Below, in pieces: positions 30,138-41,351 of a stretch of 64,000 nucleotides of DNA (position 1 is its first letter; every line of letters starts with the position of its first letter). The notes beneath the pieces are model-generated. The model saw only the letters and a list, made by a program, of their open reading frames with translations. It ran no database searches and had not been told where the DNA came from. Position numbers and translations under genes: made by a program. The DNA comes from Pseudoalteromonas holothuriae (GTDB lineage: Bacteria; Pseudomonadota; Gammaproteobacteria; Enterobacterales; Alteromonadaceae). The stretch is from contig NZ_CAMAPC010000004.1 in the NCBI RefSeq assembly GCF_945859825.1, positions 147,670 through 211,669 of the forward strand, read 5' to 3'.

Positions 30138-30578
30138 CTACTTCCAATATTCAATAATTTTTGCCACTTTGTTATGTTTAAACTCAAACACTGTCAAATG
30201 CTTTTCTATCTGCCCCTCATATACTTGCTCTCGTTCAACAGATACCGCATCGTGACCCACTATCATATTGGTTATTTTGTACCTAGGAGAGGTGTTTTGG
30301 TACCTCCCAGCTTTAAGGAATTTAACATAATTATTATATAGATGTTCCTTGGTATAAGTGCCGCCATATACTTCATGGATGTACTCAAAGTTATCAGTGA
30401 AATGCGCAAATAGGGCGTCAACATCAGCCACTTTTGAATCTTTCATTAAAATAACATTTTGTAATTCGTTAATCACTTGAACCTGTTGCTCAAGCTGTTT
30501 AGCATTGAGAGATTCAACTTCGTTTGCCTGCACCACAACTGTAAACAGTATTAAAAAGCCAAAATATAACCATTTCAT
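30138..30578 (-). CDS. Secreted NTF2-like protein
   Basis: The 146-residue product has a signal peptide (hydrophobic residues 3-18, ending VVQANE). The mature part looks like a SnoaL/NTF2 fold: an N-terminal helix, LFAHFTDNFEYIHEVYGG, and a C-terminal strand EFKHNKVAKIIEYWK. Such domains bind small molecules or act as accessory domains; no catalytic residue can be named. GAAGGA precedes the ATG. It may be cotranscribed with the S66 peptidase gene. Confidence 0.72.
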   Translation of the reverse strand: MKWLYFGFLILFTVVVQANEVESLNAKQLEQQVQVINELQNVILMKDSKVADVDALFAHFTDNFEYIHEVYGGTYTKEHLYNNYVKFLKAGRYQNTSPRYKITNMIVGHDAVSVEREQVYEGQIEKHLTVFEFKHNKVAKIIEYWK

Positions 30579-30886
30579 AAATCATTCCTTCATATTATTG
30601 TTAAAGGTACACTAACCAAACTATTAAGCTATCGCAATATATCAGCACCAATAAAGCTGCTTATTTTACGTACGACACAAAAATCACGTTCAGTTCTGTT
30701 TTTGGCTAGTACAAAAACTCAGGTCATTTATAATCCAGTTAATACGCAATATTGAGCAACGTATGATAAAACCAGCTACATTTCCAACAGCAATGGCTAT
30801 TTGCAACATGTAAAGTCAAGTTTTAGCACAGAACATATAGTTTCTTTACGCTGCACTCTAACTTTTCAATTATTGAGTTAATTTTA
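30579..30886. other. Divergent intergenic stretch
   Basis: About 300 bp between the NTF2-like gene and ogt, which point away from each other. It must hold both promoters. I recognise no operator, RNA or repeat. Confidence 0.4.
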
Positions 30887-31420
30887 ATGTATACAGATTA
30901 TATAGAATCCCCTTTAGGGCTTGTAGAATTTAAGGCATCAGATAAAGGTATTACGCAACTTATTTTTTGTGGCACACAATCGATAAAAACAGCAAACAAC
31001 CCCATAACGGATCTGTGTAAGCAGCAACTCATAGAGTATTTCTCAGGTAAGCGAAAGCAATTTGATGTACCTCTTGACCCCAAAGGGACTGACTTTCAAA
31101 AATTAGTGTGGAAACACCTATCACACATTCCTTTTGGTAAAACGCTTTCTTATCTTGATATAGCTAAATTGGTAAATAGACCCAAAGGCTCACAAGCAGT
31201 AGGTGGCGCCAATGGTAGAAACCCGATTAGCATTATCGTTCCATGTCACCGAGTGGTTGGTAGTAATGGCGCTTTAACCGGATATGCAGGGGGAATTGAA
31301 AGAAAGCTCTGGTTGCTAGCCCATGAGGGAATTGCAATAAAGCACTCAAAAGAAGTTGATGCGCTTGATTTAAATAATGTCATTAATACCAGACAGGCTA
31401 AAACACAGTTTTTAAAATAA
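30887..31420 (+). CDS. ogt: Methylated-DNA--protein-cysteine S-methyltransferase
   Basis: This suicide enzyme removes O6-methyl groups from guanine (and O4-methyl from thymine) by transfer to its own cysteine. The 177-residue protein has the active-site motif IIVPCHRVVGSNGALTGYAG and the DNA-binding helix region IPFGKTLSYLDIAKLVNRP. The short N-terminal domain is of the Ogt kind, without the Ada regulatory domain. The last 25 or so residues extend a little beyond the catalytic domain. Confidence 0.94.
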   Translation: MYTDYIESPLGLVEFKASDKGITQLIFCGTQSIKTANNPITDLCKQQLIEYFSGKRKQFDVPLDPKGTDFQKLVWKHLSHIPFGKTLSYLDIAKLVNRPKGSQAVGGANGRNPISIIVPCHRVVGSNGALTGYAGGIERKLWLLAHEGIAIKHSKEVDALDLNNVINTRQAKTQFLK

Positions 31421-31445
31421 GAACGCGTTCATAAGAAAGCGATTA

Positions 31446-32507
31446 CTACCACTGAGAGTTATGCCTTAATATTTCTGTAATCGATTTTGCTATTTCCCAC
31501 CGTGGGGCATTACTTGAATTAGTAAGCAGTATTAATGCATTTTTGCTAGCTGGGTAAGTCAGAACTAGCGATTTATATCCCCTAATGCTTCCTGGATGTC
31601 GAGCGATATTACCATTCTCACTTTTATATACTTGCCATCCCAACGCCATATATATTTCACCCCAAGTAGTTTTCACTTGTGGTTCTAACATTTTTTGATA
31701 TGTTTGCTCTTTTAAAATAGATGTGTCATGGGTAAGTGTTAACTTTAGCCACTGACTTAAATCACGCACATTTGAAATTAACCCTTCACTTGGGTTGAAT
31801 GATATATCGTAAGGTCGTTGATCAACTTTACTGATTAACTTCCCTTTGTATGTCGGCCTCGTTTGAGAAAAATATGAGTTGATACCATCGAAATAGTTAC
31901 TTCTTTCCATGGATGCAGGCTTCAAAATATTGTCGTATATGAACTTTTCATATTTCTGTCCCGAAACTTCACTTATAACGGCGCCCAAAATATTAAAATT
32001 AGTATCACTATATTCAAATTTCTTATCTTCGATATTCTTTGATGCAGAGTTATTCACAAGACTAAGGTAAGAATATACAGATCTTTTTTCTTCAAAGCTT
32101 ACTGGCCTGATTACGTCATTCAACCCAGAAGTATGTGTAAGTAATTGCTTAATCGTGATATTACTATTTCTGAACGGTCGCAAATATTGTTCTATTTTGT
32201 CATTAAGATCTAATTTATCATTTTGAACAAGTTGCATTATTGCTTGAGCGGTAAATAGCTTAGAAATTGAAGCTATCCGAAATAACGACTCACTAGTTGT
32301 TGGCTTAGTCTTCATTTCATCCAGAAAGCCAAAACCTTTAATATAAGTTACCTCACCTGAGCTAATTACAGCAACAGCCATAGATGGGATACTATTTTGT
32401 GTTCGAATTTTTTCTAAGGTAGCAGTTAACTCTCCTTGAGTATTCGCTTTACCTGCAATTACATTAGAAGAAATAGTTAAGAGCATTATTATAATTAACT
32501 TATACAC
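31446..32507 (-). CDS. Secreted beta-lactamase-fold serine hydrolase
   Basis: The 353-residue protein has a signal peptide (residues 1-19). It carries the penicillin-binding-protein/class C signature: SISK (Ser80, Lys83) as SxxK, a YSD triad in FEYSDTNFNILG, and HPGSIRGY as the third motif. Members include esterases, peptidases and carboxypeptidases acting in the periplasm; a true beta-lactamase is not implied. The start is GTG, preceded by AAGG. The LanC-like gene lies upstream on the same strand, about 120 bp away. Confidence 0.88.
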   Translation of the reverse strand: MYKLIIIMLLTISSNVIAGKANTQGELTATLEKIRTQNSIPSMAVAVISSGEVTYIKGFGFLDEMKTKPTTSESLFRIASISKLFTAQAIMQLVQNDKLDLNDKIEQYLRPFRNSNITIKQLLTHTSGLNDVIRPVSFEEKRSVYSYLSLVNNSASKNIEDKKFEYSDTNFNILGAVISEVSGQKYEKFIYDNILKPASMERSNYFDGINSYFSQTRPTYKGKLISKVDQRPYDISFNPSEGLISNVRDLSQWLKLTLTHDTSILKEQTYQKMLEPQVKTTWGEIYMALGWQVYKSENGNIARHPGSIRGYKSLVLTYPASKNALILLTNSSNAPRWEIAKSITEILRHNSQW

Positions 32508-32628
32508 CAGACTGCCTTGTGAAATTTAACACCGTATTAGTAGAGCTGGGTATTGTGGCTAGAATAAGCGGCGAAGGAACAAAACCAACTGTGCCTTTTC
32601 CTTATCTAACCTTGTTAGCACTAAACAT

Positions 32629-33834
32629 TTAAAATAAGTCCAAGCCCGGTATAGCCGCTTTTTCAGGTTGCATGCAATGGTACAAATATATTGCAAGTCC
32701 AGCGTCTCCAGTCCATAAAGTATATCGGCCTTGACCGTAATGCAAGCGTGCTTTCTGGCACTGCTCAATAGAGTGCATTGCAAATTTTCTTGCTCTGTCA
32801 AGCCATACCAACTTCCCCGTTTTTTGGTATAAATACAAAAAAGCGTAGCCATTACCAGACGTTCCATGGCAGATATTAGAACCTTTTAGGAGAGGCCCTG
32901 CTTGCCAAACTAGCTCCCCCGTTTCGTCTAACAACTTATCAAGTAATTTAGATTCAGGTGAATCAATCACCGGTGTTCTTGACATTGCTGTAACAACACC
33001 TGCTGCTCCGTGACACCATTGAACAAGTAATTTATCAATATCTGGTTTAGTACAAAGCGTCCAATTTGCTAGGTTCTCTTTTTGTTTTACTGAAATATTT
33101 AATGTGGCAACCGTACGCTTAATTATTATTCTGCTGTAACCATCGGGCAACAAATCAGCGCCTTGTAAAAGAATATTGGCATTGCCAGTTACACCATGGC
33201 ATGCACCATAATAATGACGTTTAGGACCAAATACTTGGCTTTGCCAAAGCCATTCTCCCGTCTCGGTATTTTGTATCCAGTTATCCATTAATGACTTCGC
33301 GCCTTTAACAAACAAATCTTTCCAATGACTTTTCCCCGATTTCCGATAAAGAGCTAGGGCTGCATGCATCATTCCACTTTGTCCAGAAGTTATTTCATAC
33401 AGAGGAAGAGCTATAGTATCTTCCATACATCGCATAACTAGTCTGGATAAATTTACATTATCAGGTTGCACTAAAATTGCTGGCATTAGTATGCCGAGTT
33501 CACCTATTTGTAAACCTGGCTCTACTGAAACATCAGGTGTTTTCAAAAAAGACTGGTAAACACCTTCGATTGATCCTGATAAGTCATTTACTTTATATCC
33601 ATATTCGCTAAGGATTTGTAAAGCATGAATTGTGCCTGCAGCTCCTGCGTATGCTGACCATTTAGGCCCAACTTTAGGGTAGCTTTGTGCATCAAGTGGA
33701 TGCGTGGGCCAACTAGTATCAGGTAAGAGTGAGCGTTGAATATCATCGATTATTGACAATATCTCTGCTTGCACAATGCTTTTATCCCATGAGGTTTTGG
33801 TGAGGGTTTCGTGACGCTTTTTATCAAATAACAT
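32629..33834 (-). CDS. LanC-like (lanthionine synthetase C family) protein
   Basis: The 401-residue protein has the alpha/alpha-barrel repeats of the LanC family and all its key residues: the H in GACHGVTGN (His213, matching the acid/base His), WCHGAAG (Cys274, zinc ligand), and ICHGTSGN (Cys322 and His323, zinc ligands). The C-terminus has TLWTGDAGLAIYLY. LanC enzymes add cysteine thiols to dehydroamino acids. No lantibiotic precursor, LanB/LanM dehydratase or transporter is nearby, so it could be a stand-alone LanCL-like enzyme. No ribosome binding site is obvious before the ATG. Confidence 0.86.
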   Translation of the reverse strand: MLFDKKRHETLTKTSWDKSIVQAEILSIIDDIQRSLLPDTSWPTHPLDAQSYPKVGPKWSAYAGAAGTIHALQILSEYGYKVNDLSGSIEGVYQSFLKTPDVSVEPGLQIGELGILMPAILVQPDNVNLSRLVMRCMEDTIALPLYEITSGQSGMMHAALALYRKSGKSHWKDLFVKGAKSLMDNWIQNTETGEWLWQSQVFGPKRHYYGACHGVTGNANILLQGADLLPDGYSRIIIKRTVATLNISVKQKENLANWTLCTKPDIDKLLVQWCHGAAGVVTAMSRTPVIDSPESKLLDKLLDETGELVWQAGPLLKGSNICHGTSGNGYAFLYLYQKTGKLVWLDRARKFAMHSIEQCQKARLHYGQGRYTLWTGDAGLAIYLYHCMQPEKAAIPGLDLF

Positions 33835-34483
33835 TATGTATGAAACTTTTTATCATATTTTGATTAACCCAGTCTGTCGTGCTAAGAGCTTATTCGTCAC
33901 CAAAATGGTGTGTTTAAGCACACCCAAACGACGTATATTACTTACTTCCCATAATGCCAATATATAAAAAGCTGTAAACACCTAGTTGCAAACCTTAAAA
34001 TGAGATATGAGAAGATACACCATAACGTCCAAGTTCAGCAATATTGGGCGAGGTGTTGAGAAAAGTAAGCGCTCAGAGCACCTCTGATCCGCATAGAACA
34101 ACAAGTCTACAACCTTTAGCGTGAAGCATTAAAAGAAAGTAATGGAAAACACTTTTGCTAATCTAGAGAAACATATGAGCGCTTAATTGTTCCCTCCCCT
34201 CTTTTATCCCCATAAAATAATGAAGCTTTATGGAATTTAAAAAACATAATATCAATATATTAGGGTTTTTCTAAAAAACGATTTAGGCTGATTTTTACTA
34301 CATTACACCAATGTGGCTGACTTAAACCACCACACTGGATACTGGTATCAGCTATCACTTCTAACAACCCAAAATCATCACACTTCGTTAAAAAATCTGC
34401 AGTGTGATGAAACAGTTCGGCTTTACATTAAATGAACGTCAGTATGTGGAAAATCAGCTACCTTTCTTTCTGCTGAGCCGTAA
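33835..34483. other. Gene-free stretch with relic DNA
   Basis: About 650 bp without a convincing gene. One plus-strand frame near 34100-34190 gives short peptide-like runs such as REALKESNGKHF, broken by stops. The groL-tail near-copy at 34251-34305 is entered separately. The stretch looks like decayed or rearranged DNA. Confidence 0.5.
34251..34305 (-). repeat. Near-copy of the groL 3' end and half its terminator
   Basis: These 55 bases match 35252-35306, the last codons of groL plus the proximal arm of its terminator, with six differences, in the same orientation. Beyond both ends the match stops. The other arm of the terminator is lost here. The two copies flank the truncated rsgA. Confidence 0.85.
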
Positions 34484-35098
34484 TTACCATTTCTCTTTAT
34501 TGTCACTGTGGATCTTTTTGAAATAGGCACGATAGTGCTCTTTTACCGCATGGGCACCGACAGTTCGACGCTGTTGAGATTCTTCTTCTTTTAATAATTT
34601 AAGATAATTGTCAAAATGAGCTTCGCTTATCAAATCATCAGCGATGGCCGCTTGAACTGCACACCCAGGTTCGTTGCTATGCGTACAATCACTATATTTA
34701 CATTGCGCAATTAGCTCAACAATTGAACTAAATGTACGTTCAATGCCTTGCTCCGCATTATACAGTTGCAGTTCACGCATTCCAGGAGTATCTATTACTG
34801 CTACATCCCCATCAGTGAAAAACAGTTGTCGATGCGTTGTAGTATGCTTACCATGATCGTCACTTTCCCTAACTTCTTTAGTGGCTTGATGCATATGAAA
34901 TAAGGCATTAATCAAAGTAGACTTACCAACACCTGATGAACCAACTAACGCGATACTTGAACCTTCATAAAGATACTCTTGCAGCACATCTAAGCTATCT
35001 AGCTGATTTACACTCAACGCGTGCACATTTGGCACCAAAATTAACATAAAGCTATACTTAACCCAATAAAAGTGCATACTTTCCTCAGCTTTGATCAC
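34484..35098 (-). pseudogene. rsgA: 5'-truncated rsgA (ribosome small subunit-dependent GTPase A)
   Basis: The reading frame covers the last 180 or so residues of RsgA, a circularly permuted GTPase that matures the 30S subunit. Present are G1 VGSSGVGKST, G2 region HGKHTTTHRQL, G3 IDTPG and the zinc knuckle CKYSDCTHSNEPGC. Missing are the N-terminal OB-fold and the G4 NKxD motif; full-length RsgA is about 300-350 residues. The first 25 residues, from a GTG start, do not look like RsgA. It is probably a fragment rather than a working gene, with a full copy expected elsewhere. Confidence 0.8.
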
Positions 35099-35145
35099 CC
35101 AATGGCATTAACTTTGATCACTTATTCTCATTAAGCTTTGATCAC
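35089..35145. repeat. Three copies of a 10-bp motif at 23-24 bp spacing
   Basis: CTTTGATCAC occurs at 35089, 35112 and 35136, with AT-rich spacers. The core TGATCA is palindromic. It sits at the truncated end of the rsgA fragment. Confidence 0.6.
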
Positions 35146-35240
35146 AAAAATCAGGGACTTCTCAACCCGTCAAAAAAGATACCCAACGCCTTGTACCTCC
35201 CTAAAATGACGAAGCTCTAGCAAATTTCAGACACAAAAAA

Positions 35241-35270
35241 AAAACCCTAACATCAATGTGTTAGGGTTTT
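35241..35270 (-). terminator. Rho-independent terminator of groS-groL
   Basis: A perfect 12-bp stem (AAAACCCTAACA with TGTTAGGGTTTT) with a 6-nt loop is followed by a long T run on the minus strand, just downstream of groL. Confidence 0.9.
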
Positions 35271-35298
35271 TCTAAAAAGCGATTTGGGCCGATTTTTA

Positions 35299-37285
<1,987 letters not shown>

Positions 37286-37354
37286 GTGTTGTTTTCTCCT
37301 AACAGTTTCTGAACAATTACAGAAAAATTCTTTTAAATTCAGTTGCCATCATTT

Positions 37355-37381
37355 ATGGGGGTGGCTGTTTTAAAACCCAAG
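37355..37381 (-). promoter_or_regulatory. Sigma-32 (heat-shock) promoter of groS-groL
   Basis: On the minus strand CTTGGGT and CCCCAT are separated by 14 nt. This fits the RpoH consensus CTTGAAA-N11-16-CCCCAT, particularly in the CCCCAT box. It lies 70 bp upstream of the groS start codon. No CIRCE element is seen. Confidence 0.75.
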
Positions 37382-37399
37382 TAAAAAATTGAAAATTTT

Positions 37400-37903
37400 T
37401 TAATCTTTTCTTTGGTATTCACCCTCTATCGTATTAGATGACTGCTCTTTACTTTTAAGGTCTCTATGCTCTGCATGCTCAAATGGCTGTGATGTACTAC
37501 TGTGATGAGTAAAAGTATTATGTGATTGATTCATACTGGTTTGCATTTTAACCGTTACTTGCTTCATCAATGCTTTAGCCAATCGAGTACGAATAACGGG
37601 AGTCAATAACATAAAGCCCAACACATCAGTCATGATCCCAGGTGTCATGAGCAATACACCTGCAATGATCACACATAGGCCAGTAAACAATTCAGCCGCG
37701 GGCATTTGCCCTTGTGACATTTGACCTTGTACGTTGCTGTAGGCACTGAGCCCTTGCTGCTTCACTAGTTTTGCACCAAAAATAGCGGTTAATATCACTA
37801 AAGCAATTGTCGCAACACCACCAATAACATCACTTACTTGAATAAGCAGCGCAATTTCAATAATGGGCACCACAATAAACAGTACAAATAGAATACGAAA
37901 CAT
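37400..37903 (-). CDS. fxsA: FxsA-family membrane protein
   Basis: FxsA in E. coli is an inner-membrane protein linked to F exclusion of phage T7. The 167-residue protein has hydrophobic segments at about 1-45 and 75-100, including MFRILFVLFIVVPIIEIALL, and LFTGLCVIIAGVLLMTPGIM. The C-terminal part is hydrophilic with histidine-rich stretches. AGGAG precedes the ATG at 37903; a longer start is disfavoured. Its place next to groS and divergent from cutA-dsbD is common in gammaproteobacteria. Confidence 0.9.
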   Translation of the reverse strand: MFRILFVLFIVVPIIEIALLIQVSDVIGGVATIALVILTAIFGAKLVKQQGLSAYSNVQGQMSQGQMPAAELFTGLCVIIAGVLLMTPGIMTDVLGFMLLTPVIRTRLAKALMKQVTVKMQTSMNQSHNTFTHHSSTSQPFEHAEHRDLKSKEQSSNTIEGEYQRKD

Positions 37904-38073
37904 ACTTTCTCCTAAATCAATGAAACTTAAATATGGGTTACTCGGTCTCATTTCAAGCACAAACGAGAAGATAAGCTACAGGGCTGCTATTTTGCTTTCA
38001 TCTATAGACACTTGGGATAGATATTAGTTTAAGCTACTATGACTAAAGTTTATTCTTTGTAAAGGAACAGCGC

Positions 38074-38394
38074 ATGGCTCCCCAGTACAAACTGATCATG
38101 ACCACCTGCGAAAATCAACAAGATGCAAATCAGCTTGCCAATCAACTCGTGGTGTTAAAGCTCGCTGCTTGCGTCAACATTCTACCTGCCGTTGAGTCGG
38201 TTTACATGTGGCAAGGTGAAGTTGTGCAACACACCGAAACTAAACTGTTTATAAAAACCAAATCAGAAAAACTAAGTAAAGTGATCAACACCATCAAAGA
38301 ACTTCATAGTTATGAAGTACCAGAAATTCAGGTACTCGATGTAACAGGTGGTAACTTAGCTTATTTTAACTGGATGGATGAGGTACTAAATTAA
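38074..38394 (+). CDS. cutA: Divalent-cation tolerance protein CutA
   Basis: CutA1 is a small trimeric protein associated with copper and other metal tolerance. The 106-residue product has LKLAACVNILPAVESVYMW and ETKLFIKTKSEKL, followed by the conserved HSYEVPEIQVLDV. AAGGA precedes the ATG. Its stop codon overlaps the dsbD start (TAATG), so the two are coupled, the same order as in E. coli. Confidence 0.95.
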   Translation: MAPQYKLIMTTCENQQDANQLANQLVVLKLAACVNILPAVESVYMWQGEVVQHTETKLFIKTKSEKLSKVINTIKELHSYEVPEIQVLDVTGGNLAYFNWMDEVLN

Positions 38395-40184
38395 TGCGCA
38401 CCCTGTTGTTTATTTTTTCACTTATTTGGCTGTTGCCTGCTCACGCAAATAACGACATTCTTGAGAGCCTAATAACCCCCAAACAAAGTACATTTTTAAG
38501 TGTTAACGAAGCATTTAAGTTTGATTTTGACCAGCAAGGTAATATTCTTTTTACCGGCTGGGAAATTGAACCTGGCTATTATTTATATAAGAAAAAAATA
38601 GAGATCATTGCCAAAGAGGCTGATATTTCAGTACCTGAATATGCCAAGGGAGAAGAAATAGAAGATGAATTTTTTGGCAAAACAGAAGTCTATTTTAACT
38701 CTTTCTCAGTTGTGTCAAAACTGAGTAATATCAGTAATGACGCTATCGTAAAAATACGTTACCAAGGCTGTGCTGAAGCTGGTTTATGTTATCCACCTGA
38801 GGTCATTGAAATACCTTTGTCTCCTCTGGCTATGGTTAATACCACCGATAATGAAAGTAACAATCAACAAACGTCTAATGAGCAACTAAAAAGTAATACC
38901 AATGATGGTGAACCATTATCTTTTACTGAACGACTGGCAAATCAGAGCTTACTGACCAATTTAGCTATCTTTTTTATGGTTGGTGTGGGCTTAGCTTTTA
39001 CACCCTGTGTTTTCCCTATGTTCCCAATATTATCTAGCCTGATAGCAGGCCAACAAGGCCTCTCAACAAAGAAAGCGTTTAGTTTATCATTTGTATATAT
39101 CCAAGGTATGGCACTCACGTATGCTTTATTAGGGTTAGTTGTTGCCGCGCTTGGTGGACAAGTCCAAGGATATATACAACACCCTGCTGTACTTATTAGT
39201 TTTAGCTTATTATTTGTTTTACTCGCCATGACCATGTTTGGCTGGTATGAAATTAAGCTGCCTAATGGTTTAATGAATAAGCTAACCTCCATTAGTAACC
39301 AGCAAAAAGGTGGTAATTATTTGGGCGTGTTTGCTATGGGCATACTGTCTGGTTTAATCGCTTCTCCTTGCACCACTGCACCGCTTTCGGCTGCTTTATT
39401 ATATGTTGCACAAAGTGGCGACTACTTTATTGGTGGCATCACACTTTACGCACTCAGTTTAGGAATGGGATTACCACTGCTATTACTTGGCACATCAGGC
39501 GGTAAATTACTGCCTAAAGCTGGCGCTTGGATGGAGCAAGTGAAAATACTGTTTGGTTTTGTAATGTTGGTGGTGCCACTAATATTACTTGAACGCATTC
39601 TTGATTTTGACATTATTCTTTGGCTGGGTAGTGGCCTAATGCTCGCAACTGCGCTGTACTTGCATCATTGGCAAAGCCAGCAGCACACGGGCGTGTTTAA
39701 AACACTATTATGGGGTGTTGCTTCATTGTTATTAGTAACGTCACTTTTGGTTAGTAAACAACTTATTTGGCCTACTAAAACGATAAAAGTGACACAACAA
39801 GCTAACAGTGAGAAAAAGTTTCAATTAGTCGAAGACTTAAGTGCGCTAAGGCAAGCTATTGACCACGCAAATGATAATGGCCAAATCGCCATTGTAGACC
39901 TATACGCAGATTGGTGTGTAGCTTGTAAAGAGTTTGAAAAATACACGTTTTTTGCGCCTGAGGTACAAACACAATTTCAACACTTTGCTTTATTAAAGCT
40001 AGATTTAACGCAAAATGATGAGAAAAGTATCGAAATCATGCAAGAGTTTAATGTTTTTGGTTTACCTACCATGTTGTTCTTTGATTCTCAGGGAAATGAG
40101 CTATCAGAGTTACGAGTTACTGGCTTTATGGGTCCACAACCCTTCTCTGCTCACCTAAAGAAAGTACGTAATCACGTAGAATAA
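38394..40184 (+). CDS. dsbD: Thiol:disulfide interchange protein DsbD
   Basis: DsbD moves electrons from cytoplasmic thioredoxin across the inner membrane to keep periplasmic DsbC, DsbG and cytochrome c maturation proteins reduced. The 596-residue protein has a signal peptide (1-18), a periplasmic alpha domain with the cysteine pair in QGCAEAGLCYPP, an eight-helix beta domain with cysteines in FTPCVFPMFPI and ASPCTTAPLS, and a thioredoxin-like gamma domain with WCVAC. All six redox cysteines are present. It overlaps cutA by one base. Confidence 0.96.
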   Translation: MRTLLFIFSLIWLLPAHANNDILESLITPKQSTFLSVNEAFKFDFDQQGNILFTGWEIEPGYYLYKKKIEIIAKEADISVPEYAKGEEIEDEFFGKTEVYFNSFSVVSKLSNISNDAIVKIRYQGCAEAGLCYPPEVIEIPLSPLAMVNTTDNESNNQQTSNEQLKSNTNDGEPLSFTERLANQSLLTNLAIFFMVGVGLAFTPCVFPMFPILSSLIAGQQGLSTKKAFSLSFVYIQGMALTYALLGLVVAALGGQVQGYIQHPAVLISFSLLFVLLAMTMFGWYEIKLPNGLMNKLTSISNQQKGGNYLGVFAMGILSGLIASPCTTAPLSAALLYVAQSGDYFIGGITLYALSLGMGLPLLLLGTSGGKLLPKAGAWMEQVKILFGFVMLVVPLILLERILDFDIILWLGSGLMLATALYLHHWQSQQHTGVFKTLLWGVASLLLVTSLLVSKQLIWPTKTIKVTQQANSEKKFQLVEDLSALRQAIDHANDNGQIAIVDLYADWCVACKEFEKYTFFAPEVQTQFQHFALLKLDLTQNDEKSIEIMQEFNVFGLPTMLFFDSQGNELSELRVTGFMGPQPFSAHLKKVRNHVE

Positions 40185-40386
40185 TCCCGAATATGTGGAC
40201 GCTGGCTAATTGAGAGCAGCGTTCACCATCTGATTAGACCAGTATTTTGCTGCTATTTACTTCGATATATCTATAATACACAGCGAAAGTGAGAAAAATT
40301 TGCTATTTAAGTTTAAAGCGCTTAATTTAGATACTATCTTTTATAAAATGCTTAGTTTATTTAGATTTTGGGGATTTTCACAGATT

Positions 40387-40848
40387 ATGACCGCAAAGTT
40401 ACAGATTTTAGTCTTAAATGGCCCAAACCTTAATATGCTTGGCCGCCGTGAGCCTCAAACCTATGGCACACTAACGCTTAATGAGCTGATAGCAACATTA
40501 GATAAGCAAGCCCAACAACTTGGTGTCACGCTTTCACATTTTCAAAGTAATAGTGAAGCAGAGCTTATTAATAAAATACATGATGCATGGCAACAGATTG
40601 ACGCCATCATCATCAATCCCGCAGCTTTTACACATACAAGTATTGCGCTGCGTGATGCACTATTAAGTGTAAATATACCTTTTTATGAAGTGCATATTAG
40701 TAATGTTTATGCACGAGAACCCTTTCGCCACAAGTCATACTTTTCTGACATAGCGCAAGGGGTTATATGTGGCTTAGGCGCAATAGGCTATCAAGCAGCT
40801 CTTATGGCTGCAGTAAGCAAGTTGCACAACAAAAATAACGCAAATTAA
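40387..40848 (+). CDS. aroQ: 3-Dehydroquinate dehydratase, type II
   Basis: This shikimate-pathway enzyme dehydrates 3-dehydroquinate. The 153-residue protein has the type II signature [18 protein letters not shown] with the catalytic Arg and Tyr, then [16 protein letters not shown] and EVHISN. The ATG at 40387 gives the family start; the upstream in-frame TTG would add 29 unrelated residues. accB follows 17 bp later and accC after that, an order widespread in gammaproteobacteria. Confidence 0.96.
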   Translation: MTAKLQILVLNGPNLNMLGRREPQTYGTLTLNELIATLDKQAQQLGVTLSHFQSNSEAELINKIHDAWQQIDAIIINPAAFTHTSIALRDALLSVNIPFYEVHISNVYAREPFRHKSYFSDIAQGVICGLGAIGYQAALMAAVSKLHNKNNAN

Positions 40849-40865
40849 CTAACAGGCGGGTCATT

Positions 40866-41327
40866 ATGGATATTCGCAAGATTAAAAAACTTATCGAATT
40901 AGTAGAAGAATCAGGCATTGCTGAACTTGAAATTACCGAAGGTGAAGAGTCAGTACGTATTAATCGTTATAGCAACGCACCTGTTATAGCACAGCCACAA
41001 CAATTTGCAGCACCTGCACCTTTAGCTGCACCGGCTGCAGCCCCAGTAGCAGCAGCTCCTGATGCAACACCGGCAGCGCCTGCTGCACCATCAGGCCACC
41101 AAGTATTATCACCTATGGTTGGTACTTTCTATGCAGCAGCTTCTCCTGAGGCTCCTAATTACGTTGAGGTTGGCTCAAAAGTAAATGTAGGCGATACGCT
41201 ATGTATCGTTGAAGCAATGAAAATGATGAACCAGATTGAAGCAGATAAAGCCGGTGTGGTTAAAGCAATTCTTGTTCAAAATGGTGACCCTATTGAGTTC
41301 GACCAACCAATATTCATCATCGAATAA
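40866..41327 (+). CDS. accB: Biotin carboxyl carrier protein of acetyl-CoA carboxylase
   Basis: AccB carries the biotin that shuttles carboxyl groups in the first step of fatty acid synthesis. The 153-residue protein has an N-terminal helical domain, an alanine/proline-rich linker (about 45-78), and a C-terminal biotinyl domain with the biotinylation lysine in EAMKMMN. It is preceded by aroQ and followed by accC, and these are expected to be cotranscribed. Confidence 0.98.
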   Translation: MDIRKIKKLIELVEESGIAELEITEGEESVRINRYSNAPVIAQPQQFAAPAPLAAPAAAPVAAAPDATPAAPAAPSGHQVLSPMVGTFYAAASPEAPNYVEVGSKVNVGDTLCIVEAMKMMNQIEADKAGVVKAILVQNGDPIEFDQPIFIIE

Positions 41328-41351
41328 TTACGCAATAAGAAGGCAAACGCT

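Noticed and set aside
32559..32867. A second minus-strand frame overlapping the end of the LanC-like gene
   Set aside because: It overlaps a gene with clear family motifs, is cysteine- and arginine-rich in an atypical way, and has no ribosome binding site.
34085..34190. Peptide-like runs suggesting a small gene or transposase relic
   Set aside because: The frame is broken by several stops and has no start or ribosome binding site; I could not tie it to a family.
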